Source: Nocardia gamkensis NBRC 108242
GTDB lineage: Bacteria > Actinomycetota > Actinomycetes > Mycobacteriales > Mycobacteriaceae
Length of the DNA stretch: 64,000 nt
NCBI RefSeq assembly: GCF_001612985.1
Contig: NZ_BDBM01000002.1
Location: 248,001 to 312,000, forward strand
Direction: 5' to 3'
Under the pieces are notes generated by a model that was not told where the DNA came from, did no database searches, and worked only from the letters and a program-made list of their open reading frames with translations. The position numbers and the translations under genes are program-made. Position 1 is the first letter of the stretch; each line of letters starts with the position of its first letter. Positions 44,592 to 53,401 of the stretch are shown here, piece after piece.

Positions 44592-45565
44592 CCCACACGC
44601 ACCCTGGGGTCGAGAATCGCGTACACGATGTCGGAGAGCAGACCCGACACCAGCACGACCAGGCCGGCGAACGCGGTAACCGTCACCACGACATACAGAT
44701 CCTGCGCGTTGATCGAGTCGACCAGCCACTCCCCGACCCCGTGCCAGCCGAAGATCTTCTCGGTGAACGTCGCGCCGGTGATCAGGGCCCCGAGACTGTA
44801 GGCGAACAGTGTGGCCATCGGGATCAGCGCGGTGCGCAGGCCGTGCTTGTACAGCGCCTTGCTTCGGGTGAGGCCCTTGGCGCGGGCGGTGCGGATGAAA
44901 TCGCTCTGCAGCACGTCGAGCATGGCGTTGCGCTGATAGCGGCTGTAGCCCGCCATGGCGCCGAGGGCCAGCGCGGTGGTGGGCAGGATCAGGTGCTGGA
45001 CGCGGTCGAGCAGCTGCGGCCCGAACCCTTCGATCTTGTTCGCCGACGTCTCGCCGGTATAGAGGAAGATCTGCGACCCGGTGAGCGAGTTGATCTCCAG
45101 CGCACCGTATTTCAGCAGCGTCGCGAGCAGGAACACCGGTGTGCTCAAGACCAGGAGCGACACCACCGTGGTGAAGTAGTCGCTGAACTTGTACTGCCGG
45201 ATCGCGCCCGCGGCGCCGATCAGTACGCCCAGCACCGTGCCGACCAGGGAGCCGACGATCAGCAGGCGCAGACTCACCGCGACCCGCCGCGGCAGTTCCC
45301 GGCTGACCGGCTGACCGGCCAGCGTGGTGCCGAAGTCGCCGTGCGGAATGCCCGCGAGCCAGGTGATATAGCGCTGCGGGATCGGGTCGTTGAGATGCAA
45401 CTCCTCGGCCTTGGCGTCGATCACTGCCTGTGGCGGGCGCGGGTTGCGTTGTTCGAGACTGTCCAGCGGCCGGAACGTCAGTGACGCCAGGCTGAACGTC
45501 AGGAACGAAGCCAGCAGCAGCAGCACGACATAGTTGAGCGCGCGTCGTAGCAGGAAGCCGGTCAT
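44588..45565 (-). CDS. Oligopeptide ABC importer permease (DppB type), first gene of the operon
   Basis: A 325-residue permease beginning MTGFLLRRALNYVVLLLLASFLTFSL, with the OppB-like LTFRPLDSLE segment, the EAA loop DFIRTARAKGLTRSKALYKHGLR and about six membrane helices. It is first in the minus-strand importer operon (permeases, double ATPase, three binding proteins, membrane protein). The divergent HAD phosphatase gene lies about 170 bases away, with the shared promoter between them. Confidence 0.92.
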   Translation of the reverse strand: MTGFLLRRALNYVVLLLLASFLTFSLASLTFRPLDSLEQRNPRPPQAVIDAKAEELHLNDPIPQRYITWLAGIPHGDFGTTLAGQPVSRELPRRVAVSLRLLIVGSLVGTVLGVLIGAAGAIRQYKFSDYFTTVVSLLVLSTPVFLLATLLKYGALEINSLTGSQIFLYTGETSANKIEGFGPQLLDRVQHLILPTTALALGAMAGYSRYQRNAMLDVLQSDFIRTARAKGLTRSKALYKHGLRTALIPMATLFAYSLGALITGATFTEKIFGWHGVGEWLVDSINAQDLYVVVTVTAFAGLVVLVSGLLSDIVYAILDPRVRVG

Positions 45566-45732
45566 CAGTCCTCTGGTCTTTCGGCTGGACGGGCCAGCGT
45601 CGGTATTAGTCCCCGATCATAAGGACGTGGTCGGCGGCGCGCGTGCCACACGACATCCGGGCATGTCCGAGGCTCGGCCGGACACCGGCCCGCAGGACCG
45701 GACGGGCGTCGTCCGGCAGGATGGAATGGGTG

Positions 45733-46560
45733 ATGCCCCTGCACCTGCCCAAGCCGAAGATGGTCGCCACCGATGTGGACGGCACGCTCATCGATCACGA
45801 CGAGCGGGTCACCGCGCGGACCAAGGCAGCGGTAGGCGCCCTGATCGCCGACGGTGTGCCGTTCGTCCTGGCCACGGGGCGTCCGCCACGCTGGATCGAT
45901 CCCGTGGTGCAGGGCCTGGGTTACGCCCCGCTGTGCGTGTGCGGCAACGGTGCGGTGATATACGACAGCGCCGCCGACCGGGTGCTGGCCAGCATGACGT
46001 TGGACGTGCCGACGCTCGCCTGGCTCGCCGAGGTCGCCGAGCGGGCGTTGCCCGGCTGCGGTCTGGCGGCCGAACGCGTCGGCGAGCGCGCGCACGACGC
46101 GGTGACCCCGCAGTTCGTCAGCTCGCCGCAGTACGAGCACGCCTGGCTCAACCCGGACGACACCTCGGTCGCCCGCGAGGAGGTCATCGACGCGCCCGCC
46201 ATCAAGATGCTGATCCGGCTACCCGGCGCGCGCAGCTCGGACATGCGCACCGTGCTCGCTCCGCTGATCGGTGAGCGAGCCGACGTCACCTACTCGACCG
46301 AGCACGGGCTCATCGAACTGTCCGCGCCGGGCATCACCAAGGCCGCCGGGCTGGCGGTGGTCGCGCAGCGGCTCGGTGTGGACGAGTCCACCATCGTCGC
46401 GTTCGGCGACATGCCCAACGACGTCCCCATGCTCACCATGGCGGGCCACGGCGTCGCGATGCGCAACGCCCACCCCGAGGCCATCGCCGCCGCCGACGAG
46501 ATCGCCGAATCGAACTCCGACGACGGAGTCGCGCGAATCCTCGAACGCTGGTGGATGTAG
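45733..46560 (+). CDS. Cof-type HAD-superfamily phosphatase
   Basis: About 275 residues of the Cof/HAD IIB group. The nucleophile motif DVDGTLIDHDE and the final GDMPNDVPML block are clear, with the Cof-type cap in between. Start taken at MPLHLPKP; an ATG four codons earlier with AGGA upstream is possible. Substrate likely a sugar or nucleotide phosphate. In M. tuberculosis an orthologous HAD gene (Rv3813c, from memory) sits at the corresponding place, which supports membership of the conserved locus. Confidence 0.88.
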   Translation: MPLHLPKPKMVATDVDGTLIDHDERVTARTKAAVGALIADGVPFVLATGRPPRWIDPVVQGLGYAPLCVCGNGAVIYDSAADRVLASMTLDVPTLAWLAEVAERALPGCGLAAERVGERAHDAVTPQFVSSPQYEHAWLNPDDTSVAREEVIDAPAIKMLIRLPGARSSDMRTVLAPLIGERADVTYSTEHGLIELSAPGITKAAGLAVVAQRLGVDESTIVAFGDMPNDVPMLTMAGHGVAMRNAHPEAIAAADEIAESNSDDGVARILERWWM

Positions 46561-46574
46561 CGGTGGTACACAGG

Positions 46575-46602
46575 CGGAGCCCGCGCCGTGGCGCGGGCTC
46601 CG
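46575..46602. terminator. Bidirectional hairpin terminator
   Basis: CGGAGCCCGCGCC and GGCGCGGGCTCCG form a perfect 13-base stem with a two-base loop, between the convergent ends of the HAD phosphatase and the amidase gene. Confidence 0.85.
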
Positions 46603-46632
46603 AATCAGTGTGACCTGTCGAGTGGTTCGCGA

Positions 46633-49170
46633 TCAGTCCTCGGGTGAGGGATACGGGTATGCGGCTTGGGCTGCGTCGGCAACCTCGGGTGCCGGACCGT
46701 GTGGCGGCCGGATGGTGGCCCCTTGCTGAAGTTCCGCCGGGGACGGACCGATCGGGGCGCGAGCGCCTGACTCTGTCGGAGCCTGGGTGAGCGGGGTCCC
46801 TGCTTCGGGAGCGATCGGCGGAGCGGGCACAGCAGCCGGGGCGTCAGCTCGAAGCGGGGCACTGCCTGGAGCTTGGGCGGCCGGAGCTTGGGCACCGCCT
46901 TGGGCCGGGGCATTGCCCGGAGCTTGGGCGGCCGGAGCTTGGGGCGGGGCGCTACCCGGAGTGTGAGTGCCCGGAGTCTGAGCGGCCGGAGCTTGGGCAC
47001 CGCCTTGGGCCGGGGCATTGCCCGGAGTCCGAGCGGCCGGAGCCTGGGCAACACCCTGACCCGGATCGCTGCCCGGAACCGATGCGTCCGGAGCGGGCGC
47101 GTTGGGCGGAATCGGCGCGCTCACCCGGGCCGCGACCGGGGTCCGGTGGGTTTCCTCCCGGTAGGTGTCGTTGTAGGTCTTCCACACCGTCGTGACGATG
47201 CCGGTGAGCTGGTTGAGGATCAGCGAGCCGCGTTCGAAGTCGGCGCGCAGGCCGTCCGGGACCGGGTAGGCGTTCCGCAGCGGGAGTCCGAGGACACCCG
47301 TGTCGGCGCCGAGTTGCAGGAAGCGATCCAGGATGGTGCCGAGCACCTCGACGACCTGTCCGTCGGCCGCGGTGTAGACGTAACCGTTGGTGAATTTCGC
47401 GTACTGCCGGCCCTCCGCGGCGGGCAGCACGTCCGAGCGGACGGCGCCGAGCGGGCCGTTCGGTCCGCCGGACCGAGACCAGTGCCTGGCGATGATGTTC
47501 TCCTGCACCATGTTCAGCAGCTTCGTGGTCAGCGCGGCGAGGTTCGCCACATCGGATTCGCCGGATGCCGGGGGTCGACTGTCCTGCCCGCCGGACGCAC
47601 CCGGCGTACCGGCGGCGATGTCGCGGATCCGATCCATCAGCGCGTACGCGGCGTCGCCGGGGCAGGTGGTGTTGCCGACGTCGCGGTGCGCGAAGACGAC
47701 CGGCAACTGGACCGCCTCGCCCTGGGCATACGGGGTGTAGGAGGTGCCCTCGGAGACCATCGTGGTGTTGCCCTTGGGATCGAGCCCGGCGATCTTGGTG
47801 CGCCAGCCCACGAAGGCGCCGATCGCCTCGATCGCCGCCTCGCTCGGTTGCTCGGATTCGTAATTGCCCATCAGCGCGACGCCGGAGGTGTTCTCGTTGA
47901 ACCCACCCGCGTGCGCACCCTGTACCGGGCGGTCCAGGCCGCCGAAGCGTCCCTCGAAGACCTGGCCGTACTTGTCGACCAACGCGTTGTAGCCGATGTC
48001 GCACCAGCCCAATGTTTTCGCGTGGTAGGTGTAGATCGCGCGGACGATTCCGGCCGACTCGGACTTGCTGTAGTCGTTGCGGCCCGCTGTGTGGTGCACG
48101 GTGACGCCGCCGAGGCCGTCGTCGTAGGTCGGCTCGTCGCAGCGGATCGATTCGTCGGCGCCCCACTGTGCGCGGGTGATCACGCTCGGTCCGCCGCCGG
48201 GCAGCGCCGCGGCGACGTTGTGCAGCGAGCCGTCGGCAGCGCCCCGACCGGGATCGATGAGCACGGCGGTCAGGTCCGCGGCCGGGAGGGCCGGGTCGTC
48301 GGAACGCGGGGCGGGTTGTTGCGCCGCGTCGTCCGCGATGGGTGCGGGCTGCGCCACCGGCTGAATCGTGCCTGCCGCAGCCTGCTTTCGAGTGACCAGG
48401 ACCTGCACCGCGTTCGTCTCGCCGACGTAGATCGGCTCGGTGCCGTCGGTCGCACCCGGGCCGGAGCGGTCGGTGCGTTGTGTGTCGACCGGTTCGGTGT
48501 CGTACCAGGGCCCCCACGTGCCGTCGGGCTGCCGAGCCCGGATCGTGGCCGCGGTGTCGGCCAACTGCCGGGCGGTGAGCGCGACCATGCTGAACGGAGT
48601 GTCGCTGGAGAGTTCTTTCACCTGTGCCCCCACTTGGCTCATCAGCTCGGGGGTCACGGCGCCGGGAGACAGCGCGGGGGTGTCGGGAGTGGTGCCCGGC
48701 TGGAGCCGGTCGGGCTCCGCGATGAAGCGCACACTGCCTTGGGAAATGGGCTGAGCTGGGGAATTCGGGCTCTCCGGCGAACGATTCGGAGTGAATTCCG
48801 GGCCCGAGGTTTGGCCGGAATTCGAGCTGGGTAGTCGTATGCCTTCCGTTAGCTGCGCGTCCGGTGGTAGCGGGCCATCCGGAATCGGAATGGACTCGGC
48901 GATCGGAAGCATGCGCAGATCGGAAAGATGCAGATCAGGCAGGCTCAGCCCGGTGAGTTCGCGCAGCGGCAGCACGATATCGGGCGCCTGGGTGAGGGCG
49001 ACCTCGGCGAGTTCGGCCGTTACGGCGGCCGGTTCGCTGTTGGTGGTGGTGCGGTAGTCGGTCGAATCGCCGAACGTCAGCGTGCCCAGTGGGGCAGCTA
49101 CCGCGAGGGTGGTGACAACTGGGAGCACGTAGGAACGTTTCGGTTTGCGGTACCGCACGAGCGTCTCCAA
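46633..49170 (-). CDS. Secreted peptidoglycan amidase: PGRP/Ami_2 domain with LGFP-like repeats and a Pro/Ala-rich tail
   Basis: An 845-residue exported protein. An N-terminal signal/anchor (SYVLPVVTTLAVAAPLG) is followed by a Pro-rich spacer and then a PGRP amidase domain with TVHHTAGRNDY, GWCDIGYNALVDKYGQVFEGR and FAHRDVGNTTCPGD, giving the zinc ligands His, His and Cys. LGFP-type cell-wall repeats (GPLGAVRSDVLPA, YVYTAADGQVVEV, GVLGLPLRNAYP) come next. The C-terminal 170 or so residues are low-complexity Ala/Pro/Gly/Gln repeats. It cleaves stem peptides from peptidoglycan; Rv3811 of M. tuberculosis is the likely counterpart. Confidence 0.9.
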   Translation of the reverse strand: METLVRYRKPKRSYVLPVVTTLAVAAPLGTLTFGDSTDYRTTTNSEPAAVTAELAEVALTQAPDIVLPLRELTGLSLPDLHLSDLRMLPIAESIPIPDGPLPPDAQLTEGIRLPSSNSGQTSGPEFTPNRSPESPNSPAQPISQGSVRFIAEPDRLQPGTTPDTPALSPGAVTPELMSQVGAQVKELSSDTPFSMVALTARQLADTAATIRARQPDGTWGPWYDTEPVDTQRTDRSGPGATDGTEPIYVGETNAVQVLVTRKQAAAGTIQPVAQPAPIADDAAQQPAPRSDDPALPAADLTAVLIDPGRGAADGSLHNVAAALPGGGPSVITRAQWGADESIRCDEPTYDDGLGGVTVHHTAGRNDYSKSESAGIVRAIYTYHAKTLGWCDIGYNALVDKYGQVFEGRFGGLDRPVQGAHAGGFNENTSGVALMGNYESEQPSEAAIEAIGAFVGWRTKIAGLDPKGNTTMVSEGTSYTPYAQGEAVQLPVVFAHRDVGNTTCPGDAAYALMDRIRDIAAGTPGASGGQDSRPPASGESDVANLAALTTKLLNMVQENIIARHWSRSGGPNGPLGAVRSDVLPAAEGRQYAKFTNGYVYTAADGQVVEVLGTILDRFLQLGADTGVLGLPLRNAYPVPDGLRADFERGSLILNQLTGIVTTVWKTYNDTYREETHRTPVAARVSAPIPPNAPAPDASVPGSDPGQGVAQAPAARTPGNAPAQGGAQAPAAQTPGTHTPGSAPPQAPAAQAPGNAPAQGGAQAPAAQAPGSAPLRADAPAAVPAPPIAPEAGTPLTQAPTESGARAPIGPSPAELQQGATIRPPHGPAPEVADAAQAAYPYPSPED
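46845..47060. repeat. Degenerate tandem repeat in the amidase gene tail
   Basis: Units built on the peptide pattern QAPAAQAPGNAPAQGGA recur in the coding strand, with GGAGCTTGGGC and GCCCGGAG blocks repeated many times in the DNA. The repeat encodes a disordered, probably wall-spanning tail and is protein coding, not a CRISPR array. Confidence 0.7.
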
Positions 49171-49408
49171 TCAGGTCGAACCGGTGATCATGAGTGATTC
49201 AGGGTTGCTTCCTGATGTAGCAATGATCACAATAGCCACATTTGTCACATAACTAAACCTCTGGTTGAGGATTATGTGATTGCCTGAATGTAGCTCGTCG
49301 ATTGCTACCGCATCTACAGAACGTGCCGAAAAGATGGAGATCGAGCGTCTGAGGAGACCACGGGAGTGTACGGATGCCTCGTAATTTGAGCACACCGAGA
49401 GCAGAACA
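49171..49408. promoter_or_regulatory. Divergent promoter region of amidase and SpoIID-like genes
   Basis: About 240 A/T-rich bases. CACAATAGC, CACATTTGT and CACATAACT follow each other at exact nine-base spacing (starts 49228, 49237, 49246). The CACAT-type half-sites resemble the direct repeats bound by OmpR-class regulators such as MtrA, which control cell-wall hydrolases in related bacteria. No gene is supported here. Confidence 0.4.
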
Positions 49409-51163
49409 ATGCTGGTAAAGGGCATTTTGTCGGAGCGATCGCGCGTCGTGCGCCCGCATCGGCGACAGCTGCGCATCCACTCGTCATCGATCGTGTTGCT
49501 AATCGGGTTCGGAATGGTCGCTGGAACATTCTTCGTGCACTCCGGCCGTCCGCTGGACGCTCCATATCGCCCTCTGGCGGGACCCGGGCACGGGCGCGGC
49601 ATGAGCCAGGTGGGGGCGTTCGAGAACGCGCGAGCCGGGTGGGCAGCCGAACGCATCCTCGAGCACTACTACCCAGGCGCGACGCTCACCACCATCGCGC
49701 CCACCGCTGTCCGGGTTCGTCTCATGACGCGGGACAACTCGGCTCTGGACGCCTTCGCGGACGCCGGCCTGCGCGTGGCGGGCAGGGAGGTGGCGCCCGG
49801 TCAGGTCGCGCACCTGACGCCGCAGCCGGGTGGCCGGGCGAGCGTGGTCGTTACGGCGGGCTGCGACGGTGACGTGCTGTGGCAGGCGGCGACCAACGAC
49901 CCCTGGATCCATCCCGTCGACTCCCGGCCGAACCGCCCTGCGGCGGAACATCTCACCCTGTGCGGGGGTTCGGCGTATCGCGGTGCGCTCGGCGTCGCCC
50001 TCGAGGACGGCGCGGCCCGCACGATCAACCAGGTGGACGTCGAGGACTATCTACTCGGCGTGGTCCCGGCGGAGGTGCAGCCCAACTGGGCGGACAAGGG
50101 CGCGGCGGAGGCCTTGCGCGCCCAGGCGATCGCGGCGCGCTCCTATGCCCTTGCCGAACAGCGCTATCCGTACGCGCAGACCTGCGACACCACCGCTTGC
50201 CAGCGGTATCCCGGCACTGCGCAGGAGGATCCGAGGACGGCGGCCGCCGTCTCGGCTACGGCCGGTGCGGTCCTGCTGCGCGACGGCCGGATCCTGCGCA
50301 CGGAGTACTCCGCCGCGCCCGATGGCGGGGAACCCGCGGACATCCAGACCCTCGAGGTCGGCCCCGCGCCCGGCGAGTCGACCACCACCGCGCCACCCGA
50401 GGATCCGCGCAAACAGGCGGCGGTCACCGAGTCGGCGATCGATGCCGAGTATCGCCGTATCGGTGGCGCGACCAGCACGATCGGTAAGCCGCTCGGGCCG
50501 GAGATGATCCTGCCGCGTCGCGCGGGCACCTACCGGCTCTACACCAACGGCGTCATCATCGTGACGCCCACACTGGGCGCGCAGGTCGTGGACTACTCAC
50601 GCATGTTGCAGGCAGTTCCGGAAATAGGCGAGCCGTCACGGATCCCGTCCGGGGCGTCTCCTGGCGCTACCGCACTCGGGACTGGTGTCATCTCGCCTGG
50701 CGCGGCTCAGGCCGGCGCTATCGCCCCTGCTGGTGTGGATCAGCCCGCCACGGCGTCTCGTGGCGCTCAGCCCGGCGCTGTCTTGCCGCACGGTGCTATC
50801 CCACCTGGTGATGGGTCTATGTCTTCTGCAATCGCACCCGGTGATCCGGCTCGGTCCGATGCCACCGGCCCGGGTGATGAAATCCCGCCTACAACAGCCA
50901 ACGCGCCTGGCGGTGTGGCTGAGGCGGACGTGGCCTTGCCTGGCGGTGCGGCTCAAGCAGACGTTGCCTTGCCTGACAGTGCGGCTCAGGCGGACGTTGC
51001 CTTGCCTGACAGTGCGGCTCGGGCGGACGTTGCGTTGCCCGGCAGTGCGGCTCACCCGGGGGTTGCCTCGCGTGGTGGTAGCGGCGTCGCCCAATCCGGT
51101 GCGATCGCACCCGGTGGTGGAACACCGCTTGGTGCTACCTCCGCGCAGGGCGGTGGGGCTTAG
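49409..51163 (+). CDS. SpoIID/LytB-domain secreted protein with an 11-residue repeat tail
   Basis: A 584-residue protein with an N-terminal membrane anchor (SSIVLLIGFGMVAGTFFV). The SpoIID/LytB domain is centred on VEDYLLGVVPAEVQPNWADKGAAEALRAQAIAARSYAL, with the catalytic-type Glu of peptidoglycan-stem-peptide-removed strand lyases. An LGFP-like stretch (IGGATSTIGKPLGPEM) follows. The last 170 residues are low-complexity and include four 11-residue repeats (ADVALPDSAAQ). It is divergent from the amidase gene and probably acts with it in cell-wall remodelling. Confidence 0.85.
   Translation: MLVKGILSERSRVVRPHRRQLRIHSSSIVLLIGFGMVAGTFFVHSGRPLDAPYRPLAGPGHGRGMSQVGAFENARAGWAAERILEHYYPGATLTTIAPTAVRVRLMTRDNSALDAFADAGLRVAGREVAPGQVAHLTPQPGGRASVVVTAGCDGDVLWQAATNDPWIHPVDSRPNRPAAEHLTLCGGSAYRGALGVALEDGAARTINQVDVEDYLLGVVPAEVQPNWADKGAAEALRAQAIAARSYALAEQRYPYAQTCDTTACQRYPGTAQEDPRTAAAVSATAGAVLLRDGRILRTEYSAAPDGGEPADIQTLEVGPAPGESTTTAPPEDPRKQAAVTESAIDAEYRRIGGATSTIGKPLGPEMILPRRAGTYRLYTNGVIIVTPTLGAQVVDYSRMLQAVPEIGEPSRIPSGASPGATALGTGVISPGAAQAGAIAPAGVDQPATASRGAQPGAVLPHGAIPPGDGSMSSAIAPGDPARSDATGPGDEIPPTTANAPGGVAEADVALPGGAAQADVALPDSAAQADVALPDSAARADVALPGSAAHPGVASRGGSGVAQSGAIAPGGGTPLGATSAQGGGA
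50924..51055 (+). repeat. Four 33-bp tandem repeats in the SpoIID-like gene
   Basis: The unit GCGGACGTTGCCTTGCC + GACAGTGCGGCTCAG starts at 50924, 50957, 50990 and 51023, exactly 33 bases apart. Each encodes ADVALP(G/D)(G/S)AA(Q/R/H). Being in frame and coding, it is a protein repeat, likely variable in copy number between strains. Confidence 0.8.
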
Positions 51164-51289
51164 CCCGTAACCCCTCGCGATGATCACTACCGAGGTGTGT
51201 CGCCCAGCGGCTCTGCCGACTTGGCAGTAGTCCGGCCGGTCGCTCGTGAGGTGCCGTCGAGTGCCGCGCGCAGCCCCTGTGGTCGATCA

Positions 51290-51440
51290 TGTGCTCGAGC
51301 AGCAGTCGTCGATCAGCGAGCGGCCCTGTTTGGTGAGCGGGAGTCGGACGGCGCTGCGATCTTCCGCGGCTCGGCGAATTCATGCGCGTGTGCGCGGACG
51401 TCGCCGCGCTCAACGCGCACCGACGGCACCGGCGCGCACC
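51290..51440 (-). pseudogene. Fragment of a MarR-family regulator
   Basis: The minus strand reads ERGDVRAHA, stop, IRRAAEDRSAVRLPLTKQGRSLIDD, stop. This matches the wing and following helix of MarR proteins (ERGLVRR-x-DRRAVRL-LTPQGRALID). The in-frame stop inside and the lack of the remaining domain show that it is a broken remnant. Confidence 0.42.
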
Positions 51441-51718
51441 GGCGCACGGTTTGCGCACGCCAGTCCCTCGGCCTCCAACCTGTGAATTCAGTGGGCGGCT
51501 GGCCGGTTGGCGGCGGACCGCCGGTGTGGTGGGTGGTGGCCGGGCGCATGCGCACCCGCTCCAGTGCCCGGCATGGTGATCGCGCTGAGCGGAGCCCTGC
51601 TCGGCCGGACAGTCGGTGCCATCGAGGTCCCGGCTCGTTTTGTGCCGTCGCCAGTGCTGGTCGCGCCTGCCGGAGCCTGCGCCGAGCCGGAAAATCCGCT
51701 CGGATATCGGGGTTGACC

Positions 51719-51733
51719 TTGACGTAACGTCAA
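51719..51733 (+). promoter_or_regulatory. Palindrome in the TipA-like promoter
   Basis: TTGACGTAACGTCAA is a perfect palindrome (7-1-7) lying about 50 bases before the MerR/TipA start. TTGACC at 51713-51718 could be a -35 box with a 19-base spacer, the arrangement typical of promoters remodelled by MerR proteins. AAGGAGGGAGG is the ribosome binding site. Confidence 0.55.
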
Positions 51734-51778
51734 CTTGCAAGCTGGTTACACCGACGAGAGAAGGAGGGAGGACAAGTC

Positions 51779-52537
51779 GTGGTCACCAAGGAATGGTCCA
51801 TCCAAGATCTGGCGAAGGCGGCCGGTACCACCAGCCGCACGCTGCGCCACTACGGGCAGTTGGGGCTGCTGCCGCCCAGCCGGATCGGCGCCAACGGGTA
51901 CCGGTACTACGACCAGGCCTCCCTCGTGCGGTTGCAACGCATCCTGCTGCTGCGCGAACTCGGCCTCGGGCTTCCGGTCATCGCCGAAGTCCTTGCCGGA
52001 GAGCAGGACACCGCCGCCGCGCTGCGCACGCACTTGGACCTGCTCCGGCAGGAACAGGATCGGATCCGGCGGCTGATCGAGTCGGTGCACACCACGCTGC
52101 ACAAGACGGAAAGAGGTGAACAACTCGTGGCAGCAGAAGTTTTCGACGGCTTCGACCACACGAAGTACAAGGACGAGGTGATCGAACGCTGGGGCAAGGA
52201 CGCCTACGAGAGCGGTGACCGCTGGTGGCGCTCGATGTCCGACGCGGACAAGAAGACCTTCCAGCAGACCCATCTCGACATCGCCGCCGACTACGGCCGC
52301 GCGCACGCCGACGGACTCACCCCCGGCAGCGACGAGGTGCAGGCCATCGTCCAGCGCCACTACGACTGGATCGGCATCGGCTGGCAGGGTCGTCCGGTGG
52401 TGAAGGAGGCCTTCGTCAACCTGGGCGAGATGTACGTGGCCGATCCGCGTTTCGCGGTCAACTACGACGTGCACGGTGCCGGCACCGCGGAGTTCGTGCG
52501 CGACGCGATGAAGGTCTACGCCGAGCAGCGGCTGTAG
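51779..52537 (+). CDS. MerR-family regulator with a TipAS drug-binding domain
   Basis: A 252-residue protein starting with GTG. The N-terminal MerR winged helix (WSIQDLAKAAGTTSRTLRHYGQLGLLPPSR) and coiled coil are followed by a C-terminal TipAS domain (WGKDAYESGDRWWRSMSDADKKTFQQTHLDIAADYGRAHADG). TipA proteins of this form bind thiopeptide-like antibiotics covalently and activate their own promoter. It should therefore act as a multidrug sensor. It is not adjacent to the RiPP cluster and no regulated transporter is next to it. Confidence 0.93.
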   Translation: MVTKEWSIQDLAKAAGTTSRTLRHYGQLGLLPPSRIGANGYRYYDQASLVRLQRILLLRELGLGLPVIAEVLAGEQDTAAALRTHLDLLRQEQDRIRRLIESVHTTLHKTERGEQLVAAEVFDGFDHTKYKDEVIERWGKDAYESGDRWWRSMSDADKKTFQQTHLDIAADYGRAHADGLTPGSDEVQAIVQRHYDWIGIGWQGRPVVKEAFVNLGEMYVADPRFAVNYDVHGAGTAEFVRDAMKVYAEQRL

Positions 52538-52550
52538 AACACAACCTTCC

Positions 52551-52584
52551 GACGGCCGGTACACACGCACGCGTACCGGCCGTC
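52551..52584 (+). terminator. Hairpin downstream of the TipA-like gene
   Basis: GACGGCCGGTAC and GTACCGGCCGTC form a perfect 12-base stem with a ten-base loop 14 bases after the stop codon. There is no clear T-tract. Confidence 0.7.
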
Positions 52585-52687
52585 GTCCGTCCGGTTGTGA
52601 ACGCCGCCCATTCCACTGTGCGAGAGCCGCTTTCGGTCGATTTCTGTCGGGAGGGGGCGGTAGGGTTCGATATCGAAGGGGGGTTCG

Positions 52688-53353
52688 ATGAACGATTCGT
52701 TTGCTCCGCCCGGGGGACAGGGCAGGGGAGCGCCGTCGACTTGGCACGCCGCGTCGGCGGTGGTCGCGGCCTGTCTCGGTGCCGGCGGGATCGGTGTCGG
52801 TGCACTGCTCGGCATCGGGGAACTCAACGGCCCGGCAGGCGGAATCCCGGACGCCTCGAAGGATTTCGACGCTTGGTGGGCTGCCTCCCGTATTCGTGCG
52901 GTGCAGGAAATCTTGCTGGGCGTATCCGCGCTGCTGGCGGTGGTCCTGGTCGCCGGGGCGATCCTCATGCTGTTCGGCAAGTCTGCTGGGCGGCCCGCGG
53001 TGCTGACCGGCTCCGCATGGGGATTCTTCGGCGGCCTGATCACGGCGACCTACGGCGGTGAGTACGGTTTGGCCGCGCGGTCGGCTGCTTCGCCCTTCTA
53101 CCTGATCGTCGGGGCAGCTCTCTGCACGGTCGCGTTAGGTGCGATCGTGACCAGTCCGCTCGGTCACCCCACTGCTGCACCCGCGCCCCTGCTGCCGCGG
53201 CCCGGCCACCCGTCAGCGGTGCCGCAGTTCGGTCTCCAGCCGCCGATGCCGCAGTTCGGTCCCGAGCCGCCGATGCCGCAATCCGGTGCCCAGCCACCGG
53301 CGTCCCAATTCGGCCAACACCCACCCACACCGCAGTCGCGACCGCCCTACTGA
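52688..53353 (+). CDS. Hypothetical membrane protein with a Pro/Gln-rich tail
   Basis: A 221-residue protein with about four transmembrane helices (ASAVVAACLGAGGIGVGALLGIG, LLGVSALLAVVLVAGAILMLFG, GFFGGLITATYGG, FYLIVGAALCTVALGAIVT). It ends in a tail of repeated QFG-x-xPPMPQ units from residue about 175. No family recognised. The Pro/Gln-rich tail suggests an exposed disordered region. Monocistronic between a TipA gene and a convergent TetR gene. Confidence 0.7.
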   Translation: MNDSFAPPGGQGRGAPSTWHAASAVVAACLGAGGIGVGALLGIGELNGPAGGIPDASKDFDAWWAASRIRAVQEILLGVSALLAVVLVAGAILMLFGKSAGRPAVLTGSAWGFFGGLITATYGGEYGLAARSAASPFYLIVGAALCTVALGAIVTSPLGHPTAAPAPLLPRPGHPSAVPQFGLQPPMPQFGPEPPMPQSGAQPPASQFGQHPPTPQSRPPY

Positions 53354-53401
53354 CGCGCGGCCTGCGCGCACGGTGCGACACGGGACCACGTCGACAGGCC
53401 C

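Larger units (their letters stand above)
51164..51778. other. Intergenic region with a probable decayed MarR gene and the TipA-type promoter
   Basis: Over 600 bases with no intact gene. A MarR-like fragment lies on the minus strand near 51300-51440, and the MerR/TipA promoter and palindrome lie at its right end (51713-51748). The rest shows nothing recognisable. Confidence 0.5.

Noticed and set aside
46845..47060. CRISPR-like repeat array
   Set aside because: Repeats are in frame, degenerate and encode a Pro/Ala-rich protein tail; no unique spacers or cas genes.
46873..48834. A 650-codon plus-strand frame over the amidase gene
   Set aside because: Antisense shadow of the PGRP amidase, which has clear catalytic motifs.
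50924..51055. CRISPR-like repeat array
   Set aside because: Repeats abut without spacers and encode an 11-residue protein repeat.
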